Below are positions 23,601-33,695 of a stretch of DNA of 64,000 bases, piece by piece. Location: assembly GCA_010909165.1 (NCBI GenBank), contig MU008158.1, forward strand, positions 3,001,478-3,065,477. Reading direction: 5' to 3'. The translations under genes and the position numbers were made by a program. The notes below the pieces were generated by a model that did no database searches, was not told the origin of the DNA, and saw only the letters and a program-made list of their open reading frames with translations. The stretch comes from Anthoceros angustus (taxonomy: Eukaryota > Streptophyta > Anthocerotopsida > Anthocerotales > Anthocerotaceae). The first letter of the stretch is position 1, and every line of letters starts with the position of its first letter.

Positions 23601-24515
23601 AGAATGTATGGATGGTGAGAATAGTAGCAGTGCCCATGATAGTGTTCATGCTAGTGACCGAAGAAGACACATTAGAAAGCTTCTTCAATCAGAGGACAAA
23701 CTCTTAGGAGTTCAACAACCCAAAATGGGTGACACATCCTCTACACATAATTTTGGAAGTGAGTCCTTCAAGGAGAAGGACGGGTTCATGAAATGACTTT
23801 GACATCGCTTATAAGAATGGAGGCGTTCTCGAAATGAGAGGCCTCCTCAAACATGCTCTTGGAAAAGTAGTGAAACCGACGAGGATCTTGGAGAGGAAGA
23901 ATGGTTAGCTAAGGACAGAGCCAAATACCTCTGTGCGGTGGCAAGCCCGAGATGTTGAGGCGAGCAGGGTGAATACTTGGAAATCATGAATCGTCTAAGG
24001 AACTCTCGAGGCGGAACATGGTAAGCGCAATGGCACTCTAAGGAATTTTGAACCTAAGGATGAAGGACGGTGACTCGGTGGAGAAACACGTGAGTACCTT
24101 GGGACCCTAGCCTCACGGCAGGGTGCCTCCAAAGTTGCCATTGGAGATGATGAGATGGTGATGAGGCTCCTTCTTTCGCTTCAGTCATGGTCACATTTCG
24201 TGACTTCTCATCTGTTGCTCAAACACAAGCTACGTTGTTAGCTAAAAGCAAGGCATAGAGATGCTCGAAATGAGCTTCTCACACTCGTGAGTTCCATCTT
24301 TGCAAGAAGAAGCCAGCCGGGACCAACCATAAGAAAGGCAGGGCCCAGCACCTCACAACAAGGACGAGGAGGAAGAAGCCCTTCTCCAAAGGAGGTGGTG
24401 GAAACTCTTCGGGAGGTAGCTCATCGGATCCTCACCCGGAAGAAAACAAAGAAGCCGGGAACACACAGCTGGTGCAAGCCTGGCCATTGGGAAAAGAGTG
24501 CATAAAAGCGGTGGA
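23601..24515 (+). pseudogene. Copia gag remnant with zinc-knuckle trace
   Basis: Broken frames include IGDDEMVMRLLLSLQSWSHFV (about 24,140-24,200), typical of the copia gag helix before the knuckle. Further on, SWCKPGHWEKSA (24,464-24,499) retains C-K-P-G-H-W of a CX2CX4HX4C knuckle with its first and last cysteines lost. It would form the capsid of the element. Several stops and shifts interrupt it. Confidence 0.6.
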
Positions 24516-24639
24516 GTTCCTCGCAAGGAGGGAACCAGTCAATCAAATGTTGTGGTAAAAGGTTAATACCCCATCGCCTCTTACAGTTGGGACTAGGGGT
24601 TTGCTAGTCCATTGCTTCCCACTTGTCTTTCCTCCAAAG

Positions 24640-25710
24640 TGAATCAAAACCAAGAATGGTTCTTAGAATCTTGCTCACATATCGCTTTGATAGGAATGAA
24701 TTTAAAACATACTGGATCGGGTTTAGATCAATATGTTTACCTTAGACGATAGGTCTCTAGTCTCACCTGGTCGTGGCAGTTGAGTTAATAGTTCCTCGGA
24801 AACACACTCAAGTTAGAAGATGTCTACCATGTGCCCGAGATGACTAGAAACCGATCTCATTAGAAGATTGAATCGACAATAATGTCATGTCGTGTTCACA
24901 AGAACATGCGTAATCATAGATGCATTTGACCCTAGAAAGGTACTTGCGCATGGGTCTTGGACCATGATCTGTTCCGTCTCCATTTGCACAGTGGAGTAGC
25001 GAGTCCCACACAAGACGCCGTCTCCTTGCACAACAAAGCGGCAAAGGCTCGGTTGTATGCACGCCTAGGTCATCCTCACATGGCAAAGCTACAAAATTGG
25101 CATGGTGACACAATCAAGATGGACCTATTGGCCCCTTGACTCCTATACCCTTATGTGAGGCTTGTGTTTTGTCGAAGAAAACACCAAGCTGCCTTCAAGA
25201 ACAAAGCACCTCACCGTGCTTGATGTACTTGAGCTTGTACATCGATTTGTGTGGACCCTTATCTCAAGCGTCCATTGGTGGTGGGCGTTATTTCTTAACG
25301 TTCTGAGATGACAAAAGTAGATTTGTCACCACCTACATCCTGAAGAACAAGAGCGAATGTTTCTCCTATTTCAAGGAATACATCAAGTTCGCTGAACGTT
25401 GGACAGGAAAGCAGCTCAAGACACTAAGATCAGACAATGGCGGGGAATTCACCTCTAATGAATTCCAGCAGTTCTGTAAAGATTAAGGCATTGGACGTCA
25501 ACTCACAGTGGTATACACTCCCCAGCAGAATGGAGTGGCAGAGCGTTTGAATCTCACTCTGCAGGAGATGGTCTCCTCATTGCTGCATGATGCTCAACTG
25601 CCCTTACCTTACTGGGCAGAGGCTTTGATGACCTCAACCTTTCTTCGGAACAGGTTACCCACCACAGCAGTCGAAGGCAAAACTCGTTATGAAGCTTTCG
25701 AGTAAATCAT
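24640..25710 (+). pseudogene. Copia protease to integrase, first copy
   Basis: A protease tail (LKLEDVYHVPEMTRN, about 24,811-24,855) is followed by the pre-integrase block ARLYARLGHPHMAKLQNW (25,050-25,105). The integrase core has KTLRSDNGGEFTSNEF (catalytic D of the DDE triad) and YTPQQNGVAERLNLTLQEM (catalytic E), ending near 25,705. One in-frame TAA interrupts the core just before GIGRQL. The later part (25,788-25,976) is GYGGIKAYKLYDVPSNKVIY, the usual segment linking integrase and reverse transcriptase. Confidence 0.75.
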
Positions 25711-26145
25711 CCATCCAGGGGCGTTTGGGCGCCTTGCATATGCCTTCATACAGACGAAGCACCAAGCTTTAGCTAGGCCGCGGGCTCATGTTGGGATACG
25801 GAGGGATAAAAGCATATAAACTATATGATGTTCCTTCTAACAAGGTCATTTATGCTCGTGTTACCTTCGATGAAACAAAGACTTGGGCTTGGTGGGAGCA
25901 CATGTTCATGCTCCCGGATGAGGATAGTCTTGAGCTTTCTCATTATGATCGGCGGATCATGGTACTCGAGCTCTGATGAAAATGTTCCTGCGGGAGGGAA
26001 AATCAGGTGTTTGAAGAAGAACACGAAATTCCTTTGCCGGATATGCGGATCACATTCCTCAACGGATCAAGCACTTGCGATGCAACGGTGAAGTGAAGGC
26101 GGTCAGAATGCAAGCGAGGAAGAAGATTATGTTTGAACGAACTTG

Positions 26146-26930
26146 AACAAGAGCGAATGTTTCTCCTATTTCAAGGAATACATCAAGTTGAGCGTTGGAC
26201 AGAAAGCTCAAGACACTAAGATCGACAATGGCGGGAATTCACCTCTAATGAATTCCAGCATTACTGTAAAGATGAAGGCATTGGGCGTCAACTCACGTGG
26301 TATACACTCCCAGAATGGAGTGGCGGGCGTTTGAATCTCACACTGCAGAGATGGTCTCCTCATTGCATGATGCTCAAGCGCCCTTACCTTCGGGCGGGGC
26401 TTTGATGACCTCAACCTTTCTTGAACGGGTTACCCACCACACTGAAGGCAAAACTCCTTATGAAGCTTTCACAGTGACCATCCATCCAAAGACTTGAGGC
26501 GTTTGGGCGCCTTGCATATGCCTTCATACACGAGCGAACCAAGCTTTCAGCTAAGGCAGCTGCTCATGTTGGGATACGGAAGGATAAAAGCATATAAACT
26601 ATATGATGTTCCTTCTAACAAGGTCATTTATGCTCGGTTACCTTGATGAAACAAAGACTTGGGCTTGGTGGGAGCACATGTTCATGCTCTGATGGCGAGG
26701 ATAGTCTTGAGCTTTCTCATTATGATCGGCGGATCATGGTACTCGAGCTCTGATGAAAATGTTCTGCGGAGGGAAAATCGGCGGTGTTTGAAGAAGAACA
26801 CGAAATTCCAACTTTGCCGGATGTACGGATCACATTCCTCAACGGATCAAGCACTGCAGCGATGGATGGTGATCGAGAATGCCGGAGGAAGAAGATTATG
26901 TTTGAACGAACTTGAACAAGAACACAGGCG
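26146..26930 (+). repeat. Second tandem copy of the copia integrase segment
   Basis: Bases 26,146-26,930 repeat 25,350-26,140 head to tail. The junction shares the word TGAACAAGA. Long runs are identical; differences cluster at CAG and CTG sites. By hand, the first 300 bases of copy 1 contain about 18 CAG/CTG and the matching part of copy 2 about 6. The indels break the integrase frame in copy 2. Confidence 0.85.
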
Positions 26931-27079
26931 AGCTTGCTCGGCGTTACCCTACTCGAGCGTCGACCTCCGATTATTATCGTGCCCACGATTATCGTATTTC
27001 CTCTTCACATGTGAAAGCATATCGCTACTAACCTCGACCTGTAGAACCACGGTCTTATGCGAGGCTTTGAGCGGACGAT

Positions 27080-27880
27080 CACAAGGAGTGGGAGAAAGCT
27101 ATAAAATCGAATATGACTCATTGATTGAGAACGGCACATGGGAGTTGTCAAAATTACCTCTGGCGGAAAAATGGTGTCTTGTAAGTGGGTCTTCAAATTG
27201 AAAGTCAAGGCTGATGGTACCTTGATAGGTACAAGGCAAGACTAGTGGCTCGTGGATTTTCACAAGTTCGTGGACTATTTGGAGACATTCGCTCCGGTTG
27301 TGGCCGCCATACTGAGCATTATGTGCAATATCGACCTAGGACTATGAAGCGCAAATGTTTGATGTCAGCACATTCTTGAATGGCAAGCTTGACATGAAAT
27401 ATATATCGACCTCCAGTTATGTAGTCAAAGGAAAGGAGGATTATGTATGTAAACTTATCAAGACTTTATGCGGGTTGAAGCGATGCAATGGCTTGGAACG
27501 CAGAACTTGATGCTGAGCTTTTAGTATTAGGTTTCACCAAAAGCCCGAGCGGATGGTAGCACACATCTACAAGAAAGGTGACATCGTCATTACCTAGCAG
27601 TCTATGTAGATGACTGATCTTGTCAATGTGATCACGGTTTTATCAAAAGATTCTTGACACCTTGCAACTAAGTTTAAGATGTCCTTGGTGATCTTGAGTT
27701 GTCTTGGTATACATGTTCACGAGGAAGCAGGTTATCACACTCTCACAACCAAGATACATACTGAAAGTGCGGCTAGGTTTGAAGGATGCAAAGCCACTAC
27801 ACCCCTACCAAGTGGAATCAAGCTAAGTTCAAATGTCCCCACAAACAGAGAAGGAAAGGATGTTAGCCGTACCTTATAGG
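27080..27880 (+). pseudogene. Copia reverse transcriptase remnant
   Basis: Copia reverse transcriptase is recognisable from WEKAIKSN near 27,090, GTWELSKLP at 27,136-27,160 and the catalytic YLAVYVDD at about 27,590-27,615. Frames shift between blocks. It makes element cDNA from the tRNA-Met primer. Not translatable as written. Confidence 0.7.
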
Positions 27881-27885
27881 CAGGG

Positions 27886-29005
27886 AAAGCTCATATATGC
27901 AAACACTACTCGTATGGAAGTTGCCTTTGCTACTAGCGCTCTCTCAGTTCTGGAGAACCCAGGCCAAGAGCACTGGACAAGCATTAAAGAGTCTTTAGAT
28001 ACTTGAAGGGACACCACATCGAGGATAAAATATTGCCACACACACTGCTTGAACTTGAGGTCTTCACCGATTACTATCTTTGGAAACGTGGACAACGGAG
28101 ATCTGTTTTGGTTACGTTGTGAGCATAGCGGTGGACCGATTCTTTGGATGAGCAAAAAGCATTCCAGTTGCTCTCTCGGCGGGTGAATATAGAGTCCTTA
28201 CAGCTTGCAAAGAGATCATTTGGTGCAAACTACTCCTTAGCGAAATGGGTATACCATTACCTACATGTACGCTCATAAGGAATAAGACCAGGGCTCCATG
28301 TCACTTGCTCGAACCCGGGCATTTCATGCAAGGACAAGCATATCGAGGTTGAGTATCATTTTATCGAGACCTAATCAAGGCGGTAAAATCAACCTCGAGT
28401 ATGTGGCAACGCAAGACAATCCAGACATATTGACTAAGGCTCTAGGAAAAGAGCTTCACGAGAAACATGTTAAAAGTCTTGGCCTTGAGACTCCTCGGAG
28501 TTCCTTGGCAGTCGACGACAAAAATCCATGCGTAGAACTCTAACTAGACCGAAGGAAGAGTGTTCATCATCGTAGTCATTAAAAGAGTCTCATCACGAGA
28601 CACGAGAGTATGAGTCCCCACAGGACTCACCTCACCAGGCAGCTTTGACTCTCATCTTCCTCCTCTTGAAGGATCGGGCTGCAAGGCGGTGGGTCTTCTC
28701 CGCCTTCTTGCCTTGCACGATTACGTCTTGATTTGGAGGTCGACTCTTCTTGATCGTATGTTAGATCCTGCACAAGCAGTGGGAGCTAGGTTAGCTCACA
28801 CACACACACACAAGCAGAAAATCTTTGAGAATGGAATTTGGGACTTACTATACGTGCTAACAACATGGTGAGGATCGCCCAGCAATCTTCAACTTTGATC
28901 GCATCACGGTTTAATCGCCTTCATGAACCCTATACCACATAGGGGTGCGAGGGTGCTTCATGGTCGTAGGAGACAATTTGGGTTTCCTTGAGCAGCAGTG
29001 CAGGG
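27886..29005 (+). repeat. Copia RNase H to 3' region, first tandem copy
   Basis: The region starts with the copia RNase H lead-in (LIYANTTRMEVAFATSALSV, then RYLKGHH-like) and ends with YVATQDNPDILTKALGKEL, the normal C-terminus of copia Pol. About 450 bases of non-coding sequence follow, including a CA microsatellite near 28,798. Compared with 29,008-30,110, long runs are identical and indels are short. Confidence 0.8.
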
Positions 29006-29007
29006 CT

Positions 29008-30110
29008 TGGAAAGCTCATATATGCAAACACTACTCGTATGGAAGTTGCCTTTGCTACTAGCGCTCTCTCACAGTTCACGGAGAACCCAGGCCAAACCTT
29101 GGACAAGCATTAAAGAGTCTTTAGATACTTGAAGGGACACCACATCGAGGATAAAATATTGCCACACACACAACTTGAACTTGAGGTCTTCACCGATTAC
29201 TATCTTTGGAAACGTGGACAACGGAGATCTGTTTAGTTACGTTGTGAGCATAGCGGTGGACCGATTCTTTGGATGAGCAAGCACAGTTGCTCTCGGCGAG
29301 GTGAATATAGAGTCCTTACAGCTTGCAAAGAGATCATTTGGTGCAAACTACTCCTTAGCGAAATGGGTATACCATTACCTACATGTACGCTCATAAGGAC
29401 CGACGACCGGGGCTCCATGTCACTTGCTCGAACCCGTATTTCATGCAAGGACAAGCATATCGAGGTTGAGTATCATTTTATCGGAGACCTAATCAAGGCG
29501 GTAAAATCAACCTCGAGTATGTGGCAACGCAAGACAATCCAGACATATTGACTAAGGCTCTAGGAAAAGAGCTTCACGAGAAACATGTTAAAAGTCTTGG
29601 CCTTGGAGACTCCTCGGAGTTCCTTGGCAGCACAAAGTAAAATCCATGCGAACTCTAACTACGACCCAAGGAAGAGTGTTCATCATCTGTAGTCATTAAA
29701 GAGTCTCATCACGAGACACGAGAGTATGAGTCCCCACAGACTCAGACTCACCGGGCAGGCTTTGACTCTCATCTTCCTCCTCTTGAGGAAGGATCGGGCT
29801 TCAAGGCGGTGGGTCTTCTCCGCCTTCTTGCCTTGAGATTGTCTTGGAGGTCGACTCTTCTTGATCGTATGTTAGATCCTGCACAAGCAGTGGGAGCTAG
29901 GTTAGCTCACACACACACACAGAAAACATCTTTCAGAATGGAATTTGGGACTTACTATACGTGCTAACAACATGGTGAGGATCGCCCGGCAATCTTCAAC
30001 TTTGATCGCATCACGGTTTTAGTCGCCCCATGAACCCTATACCACATAGGGGTGCGAGGGTGCTTCATGGTCGTAGGAGACAATTTGGGTTTCCTTGAGC
30101 AGTCAGAGGC
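29008..30110 (+). repeat. Copia RNase H to 3' region, second tandem copy
   Basis: Head-to-tail duplicate of 27,886-29,005, joined at a shared GGAAAGCT word. Recurrent differences are CCAG against CCGG (near 28,290/29,410, 28,637/29,750 and 28,878/29,990). The duplication is internal to the element, not a second insertion. Confidence 0.8.
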
Positions 30111-30695
30111 TTGGGAAAGCTTAGGTCCTCACAAGGGTTAGCTTCGTTCTCGAAAAGCCAAAATCGGTGAACATGTGCAGGATTTGCTTTTACTCTTGCC
30201 GCTCTTGGCCCGGAAGGAGTGACACCAAGAAGGGCCGCCCATGTTTCTTGTTTAGCTGAGCCTCTGCGTCGCTGCGAAACTCCTTGGTGGTTCCTTTGGG
30301 CGCCACGTCTCTCTTCACGCCCCTTTAAGCTGCGGGAAGTTGAGTCTCCTCTTGTCATGACATTTGCTCTAACCGGCCTAGCATTTACGGGCTGCTGCGG
30401 TTTCTTGGGCAAAGTACCCTCGGACTACGAAGACAAGTGACGCCATCTCGATATGGCTCGGGTGAAAACCTTCTCTCAAGGCGATCGATGCATATGAGGC
30501 AAAGGCGTAAGGAGAATTATAAAGGGAGCCAACTTTGTACTCGGTGGCTTCTGCTTTTACAGACATTCCATAGTGTCCGTAAAGACATGAAGATGGGCGT
30601 AAAGCTCTACCACCACATATGGCAAAACCGTAAGATTGAAAACCCGAGCTCAACTCCGCTCTCACTTCACGAAGGGGTACCTAACTATTTACAAC

Positions 30696-30704
30696 AAGTG
30701 GGAG
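30696..30704 (+). promoter_or_regulatory. Polypurine tract of copia element
   Basis: AAGTGGGAG lies just before the 3' LTR, the usual copia plus-strand primer sequence and position. Confidence 0.8.
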
Positions 30705-30707
30705 TAA

Positions 30708-30962
30708 TGATATACAATGTTGATATCATAGTTAGGGTTTAGGGTTTAAGTTATCCATATATTACCAAGATATGATAAGCTAGGGTTTACTAGATATGGT
30801 GTCGTTTCATTAGGGTTACGTCTCTAAGTGAATAGATACAACGTTTCATTAAGTTTAGTTTTAGTTGTCTTTTCATGCATAAGCAACTTACTTCTTTCTT
30901 GATCCAACAATGTAATTATTTTATAATGTTTAATTAATCTACATTAGTCCCTAAAATCTTCA
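30708..30962 (+). repeat. 3' LTR of copia element
   Basis: Starts TGATATACAATG and ends AAATCTTCA. It differs from the 5' LTR at about six positions in 255 (roughly 2 percent). It contains the telo-box words TTTAGGGTTTAAG. Confidence 0.9.
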
Positions 30963-31155
30963 TGTTTGCCACCTTTCCTCCATCTTCCTTCTCTCGACTA
31001 GTATCTATGCCTTCCTTCCTGACGTGGCCTTCACCTTCCACTTTCCTTCCCTTCTTCCCTGCGATCATGCACATCACTTAGAGCTCACGTCCTACATATC
31101 ACTCGTTGCACCAACCACCAACTCCTCATTCTCCACCCAACCTCCATCGCATGGC

Positions 31156-31741
31156 TCACGACCATGTGCTACACTCCACCACGCCCATGCACAACCGCTG
31201 CAATACCGCAATGACGTCGTCTAGTAGTTTACCGGCCAACCGCTCCATCAATTCTCCAATTTCAGGTAGTGGCAATGTAGTCGGTATGTCCGTCTCCACC
31301 TTATCATCCGCCATCTCCACATCTGCCTCCTCGCTCGCGCTTTCCTCATCATTGCTGCCAATGGTGTCCTTCTCCTCACCGTCCTCCTGACCATCATATG
31401 CACGCGTTCCTTGGCCCGCCTCCGCAACCGCCTCCTCCAGTAGAACAATCTCCACTCCCAGGGCAGCAGCTTCCTCCCCTCCACAGGCATCCTCCTCCCA
31501 CGTTGTTGGGGGTTGTCCATCGCCACCGACAAGGTCCACAAGACCAATGGCCTCTCTCTCGCACCACACAGTCGGCCTCTTGGGCAACACCACCATGCTC
31601 CTCCCGATCACCACAGTCCTCTTTCTCCGGACTCACGCCAAATTCCTCCTCCCCTCCTGATGTCACGGCCCTGGCAGATTCCTCCTCTGAAAGTTTTGGA
31701 TTCTTTCCTGCAGCATGCCTCCTCTTGCATGGCCTAGGCAT
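31156..31741 (-). pseudogene. Acidic open frames, possible gene fragment with one frameshift
   Basis: On the minus strand a first frame starts MPRPCKRRHAAGKNPKLSEE (31,741 down to about 31,560). A second, offset frame carries on with VEIVLLEEAVAEAGQGTRAY and DEESASEEADVEMADDKVE, ending EIGELMERLAGKLLDDVIAV near 31,210. Together they would make about 190 residues, very rich in Glu and Asp, with a helical C-terminus. The frames need a one-base shift to join. I do not recognise a family. It could equally be transposon debris. Confidence 0.25.
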
Positions 31742-32174
31742 GCTGCACTTTCTGCTAAGTCTCCTAGCTCCTAGCTGCTTGCTTCAGGCTAGAGATTCAA
31801 CATGTGGTCGCTGCGAGTCCTGAGCTTTACCCTGACATCCATCTCTTATCGACAATGATAGTGTTTTGACTATGTTTAGTTGTAGACATTTTTTATCACA
31901 AACGGATTCCATTGTTTGAAGGGAACTCTGCATAATTCCCTGTTTTCTGTGTGGACTCAAGGAAGACTTGCATGCAAAGAGAAGTTCAAAACTCTCGGTA
32001 TTTAAAATACTTAGATTTTCAAGACTGACATTTTCAACCGCTCAGACATCCATCCCTTTCTTCGCAAGATCAGGAGCCTAAAACAACCAATAATCCACCG
32101 ACTATTCTTCAATTACTATAATGTAAATGAAAGTTCATAGGAAAGATTGAAAAAAGATTGAAAAATCTAGATTT

Positions 32175-32477
32175 TTAGCCGTACTTGTTTGAATAGCCGT
32201 GCTTGTTTGAATAGCCCGGAGCTTTCTTAGCTGTATTTCCGTAGGCGTGTAATAAGCCAAAGAGCTCTCTAGCAAAAGCCGGGGGCTTAGGAGGGAAACT
32301 CTCTGCTTCGTCTTTATCTTCGTTCTTAAGCAAGGCAGCTAAGAAAGAAGTCTCGGTGGTAGACGTGGTGGTTGTTGAACCTACACACAACTCCACCTCT
32401 GAAGAAATCATTACCTGCCCAGGTTGGGGGGCTGTTGGAGCGGTGGCAACCAAGGTCACGAAGTATGAGAGATGCAA
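32175..32477 (-). CDS. Small hypothetical protein, doubtful
   Basis: A 100-codon frame with SFLAALLKNEDKDEAESFPP and a C-terminal repeat YSNKHGYSNKYG (the DNA repeats TTTGAATAGCC in tandem). No family is recognised. There is no clear promoter. The region 31.8-33.4 kb around it otherwise shows nothing definite. Confidence 0.2.
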   Translation of the reverse strand: MHLSYFVTLVATAPTAPQPGQVMISSEVELCVGSTTTTSTTETSFLAALLKNEDKDEAESFPPKPPAFARELFGLLHAYGNTAKKAPGYSNKHGYSNKYG

Positions 32478-33695
32478 TTGTAGGGCAACTCTTCATCCCG
32501 CTTGCCTAGGAAAACATATGGGGCGTTGGCTAAAGACTTTGATAAATTTATCAAGTTTTGCGCCAAGACTTATCATGCGCGCAAACACGAAGTATGACTA
32601 ACCCTCTCTCACTTGAGAGCATTCTTTTGACAGCGAGTGTCCACGGCTCTCTAAAGGACATTTGCAAGGCAATTTGTGGGAGGATGTCTGTCGTATGTAT
32701 GTAGGCCATTCATGTCTTGTATTAAGCCATTCAATCTACTTAATTATGATATTATATAAGAACTATAAGTGATGTTAAATATGAAACTTAGTTATTACTT
32801 GTTATTGAGACCGTCGATGTCATTTCGTACATGGGCTCACCCCCTCCTCTTAGCAATGTCTCAAGGCGTGTGCGGTCTAACCTGACACTAGTCATTCCTC
32901 AAAACCCGTGACCCTAAACTGTCCGTCCGGTCCCCGAATAGAGGTACGCGCTCGAATAGAAGACGAAGAAGAAGAAGAAAAGTCTATCTATACCTCCTCG
33001 GACACGTTTGAGGCCCCATATTACATGACCAATCTGGCATACCCACCTTCCAAACTATCATAAATTCTGGGTTGTTCACGCGAACAAAATTTGACAAAGC
33101 CGGCGGCCCCACATTAGGTCACGAAGATGTTGGGACCCACCTTCTATTTTGTAAGAACTCCACTCTCTCTGCTCGATGCTGGACGGAGAACTGAGCATGA
33201 GAGCCCCCTGTTGGCATGTCTTTGTGTGCTTCAGCAGTGTGAAGGCTGTGATGTAGTTGTTGCAAGAAGGTCTATGGTGTGCTGTGGCGCCTTTGAAAGG
33301 CTTCTGCAGCGTCCCAGGCTTCCCTTTGTTTTAGTGTTCTAAGAAGCAAACGGGCAACAGTGGTACCTCGTGTTGGCGGAGCTCCTTGTCTCGCAGGTGG
33401 CGCGCGGTGCGTAGCTTTGCCCCCTCTATGTAGTGCATACTGTGGGCAGATTCCCCTTCTCTCTAGATTTTCAGCAATATCCCCTGGACGGAGCTAATGG
33501 TTGCCAAACGCCGACGTTGTAAGGGAAGTCTGGATCATTGGTGTCAAGAGTGGCTCAGGTCTTCTCAACTGCGTTAACTGGTATAGATGGTGTTGTTTCT
33601 CGGTCACACAAGTGGAGCAATTAGCTAGGTCAGGCAATTATCTTGGGCGTCACAGGGGTGCGGCAACGCCGCCTCCTTCCTATGGGAAACCGAGA

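Larger units (their letters stand above)
22339..30962 (+). mobile_element. Ty1/copia LTR retrotransposon with both LTRs
   Basis: Two near-identical LTRs (about 255 bp) bracket 8.1 kb. The initiator-Met primer site follows the 5' LTR and a purine tract precedes the 3' LTR. The domain order gag, protease, integrase, reverse transcriptase, RNase H is that of Ty1/copia. TGTTT occurs at 22,331-22,335 and again at 30,963-30,967, a candidate target duplication, although using it requires the 5' LTR to start three bases further left. Two internal tandem duplications (about 0.8 and 1.1 kb) inflate the length; without them it would be about 6.7 kb. Reading frames are interrupted throughout. Some 2 kb between RNase H and the 3' LTR has no recognisable domain. 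Confidence 0.9.

Noticed and set aside
28795-28812. CA dinucleotide run as a regulatory element
   Set aside because: A short microsatellite duplicated with the copia segment; no sign of function.
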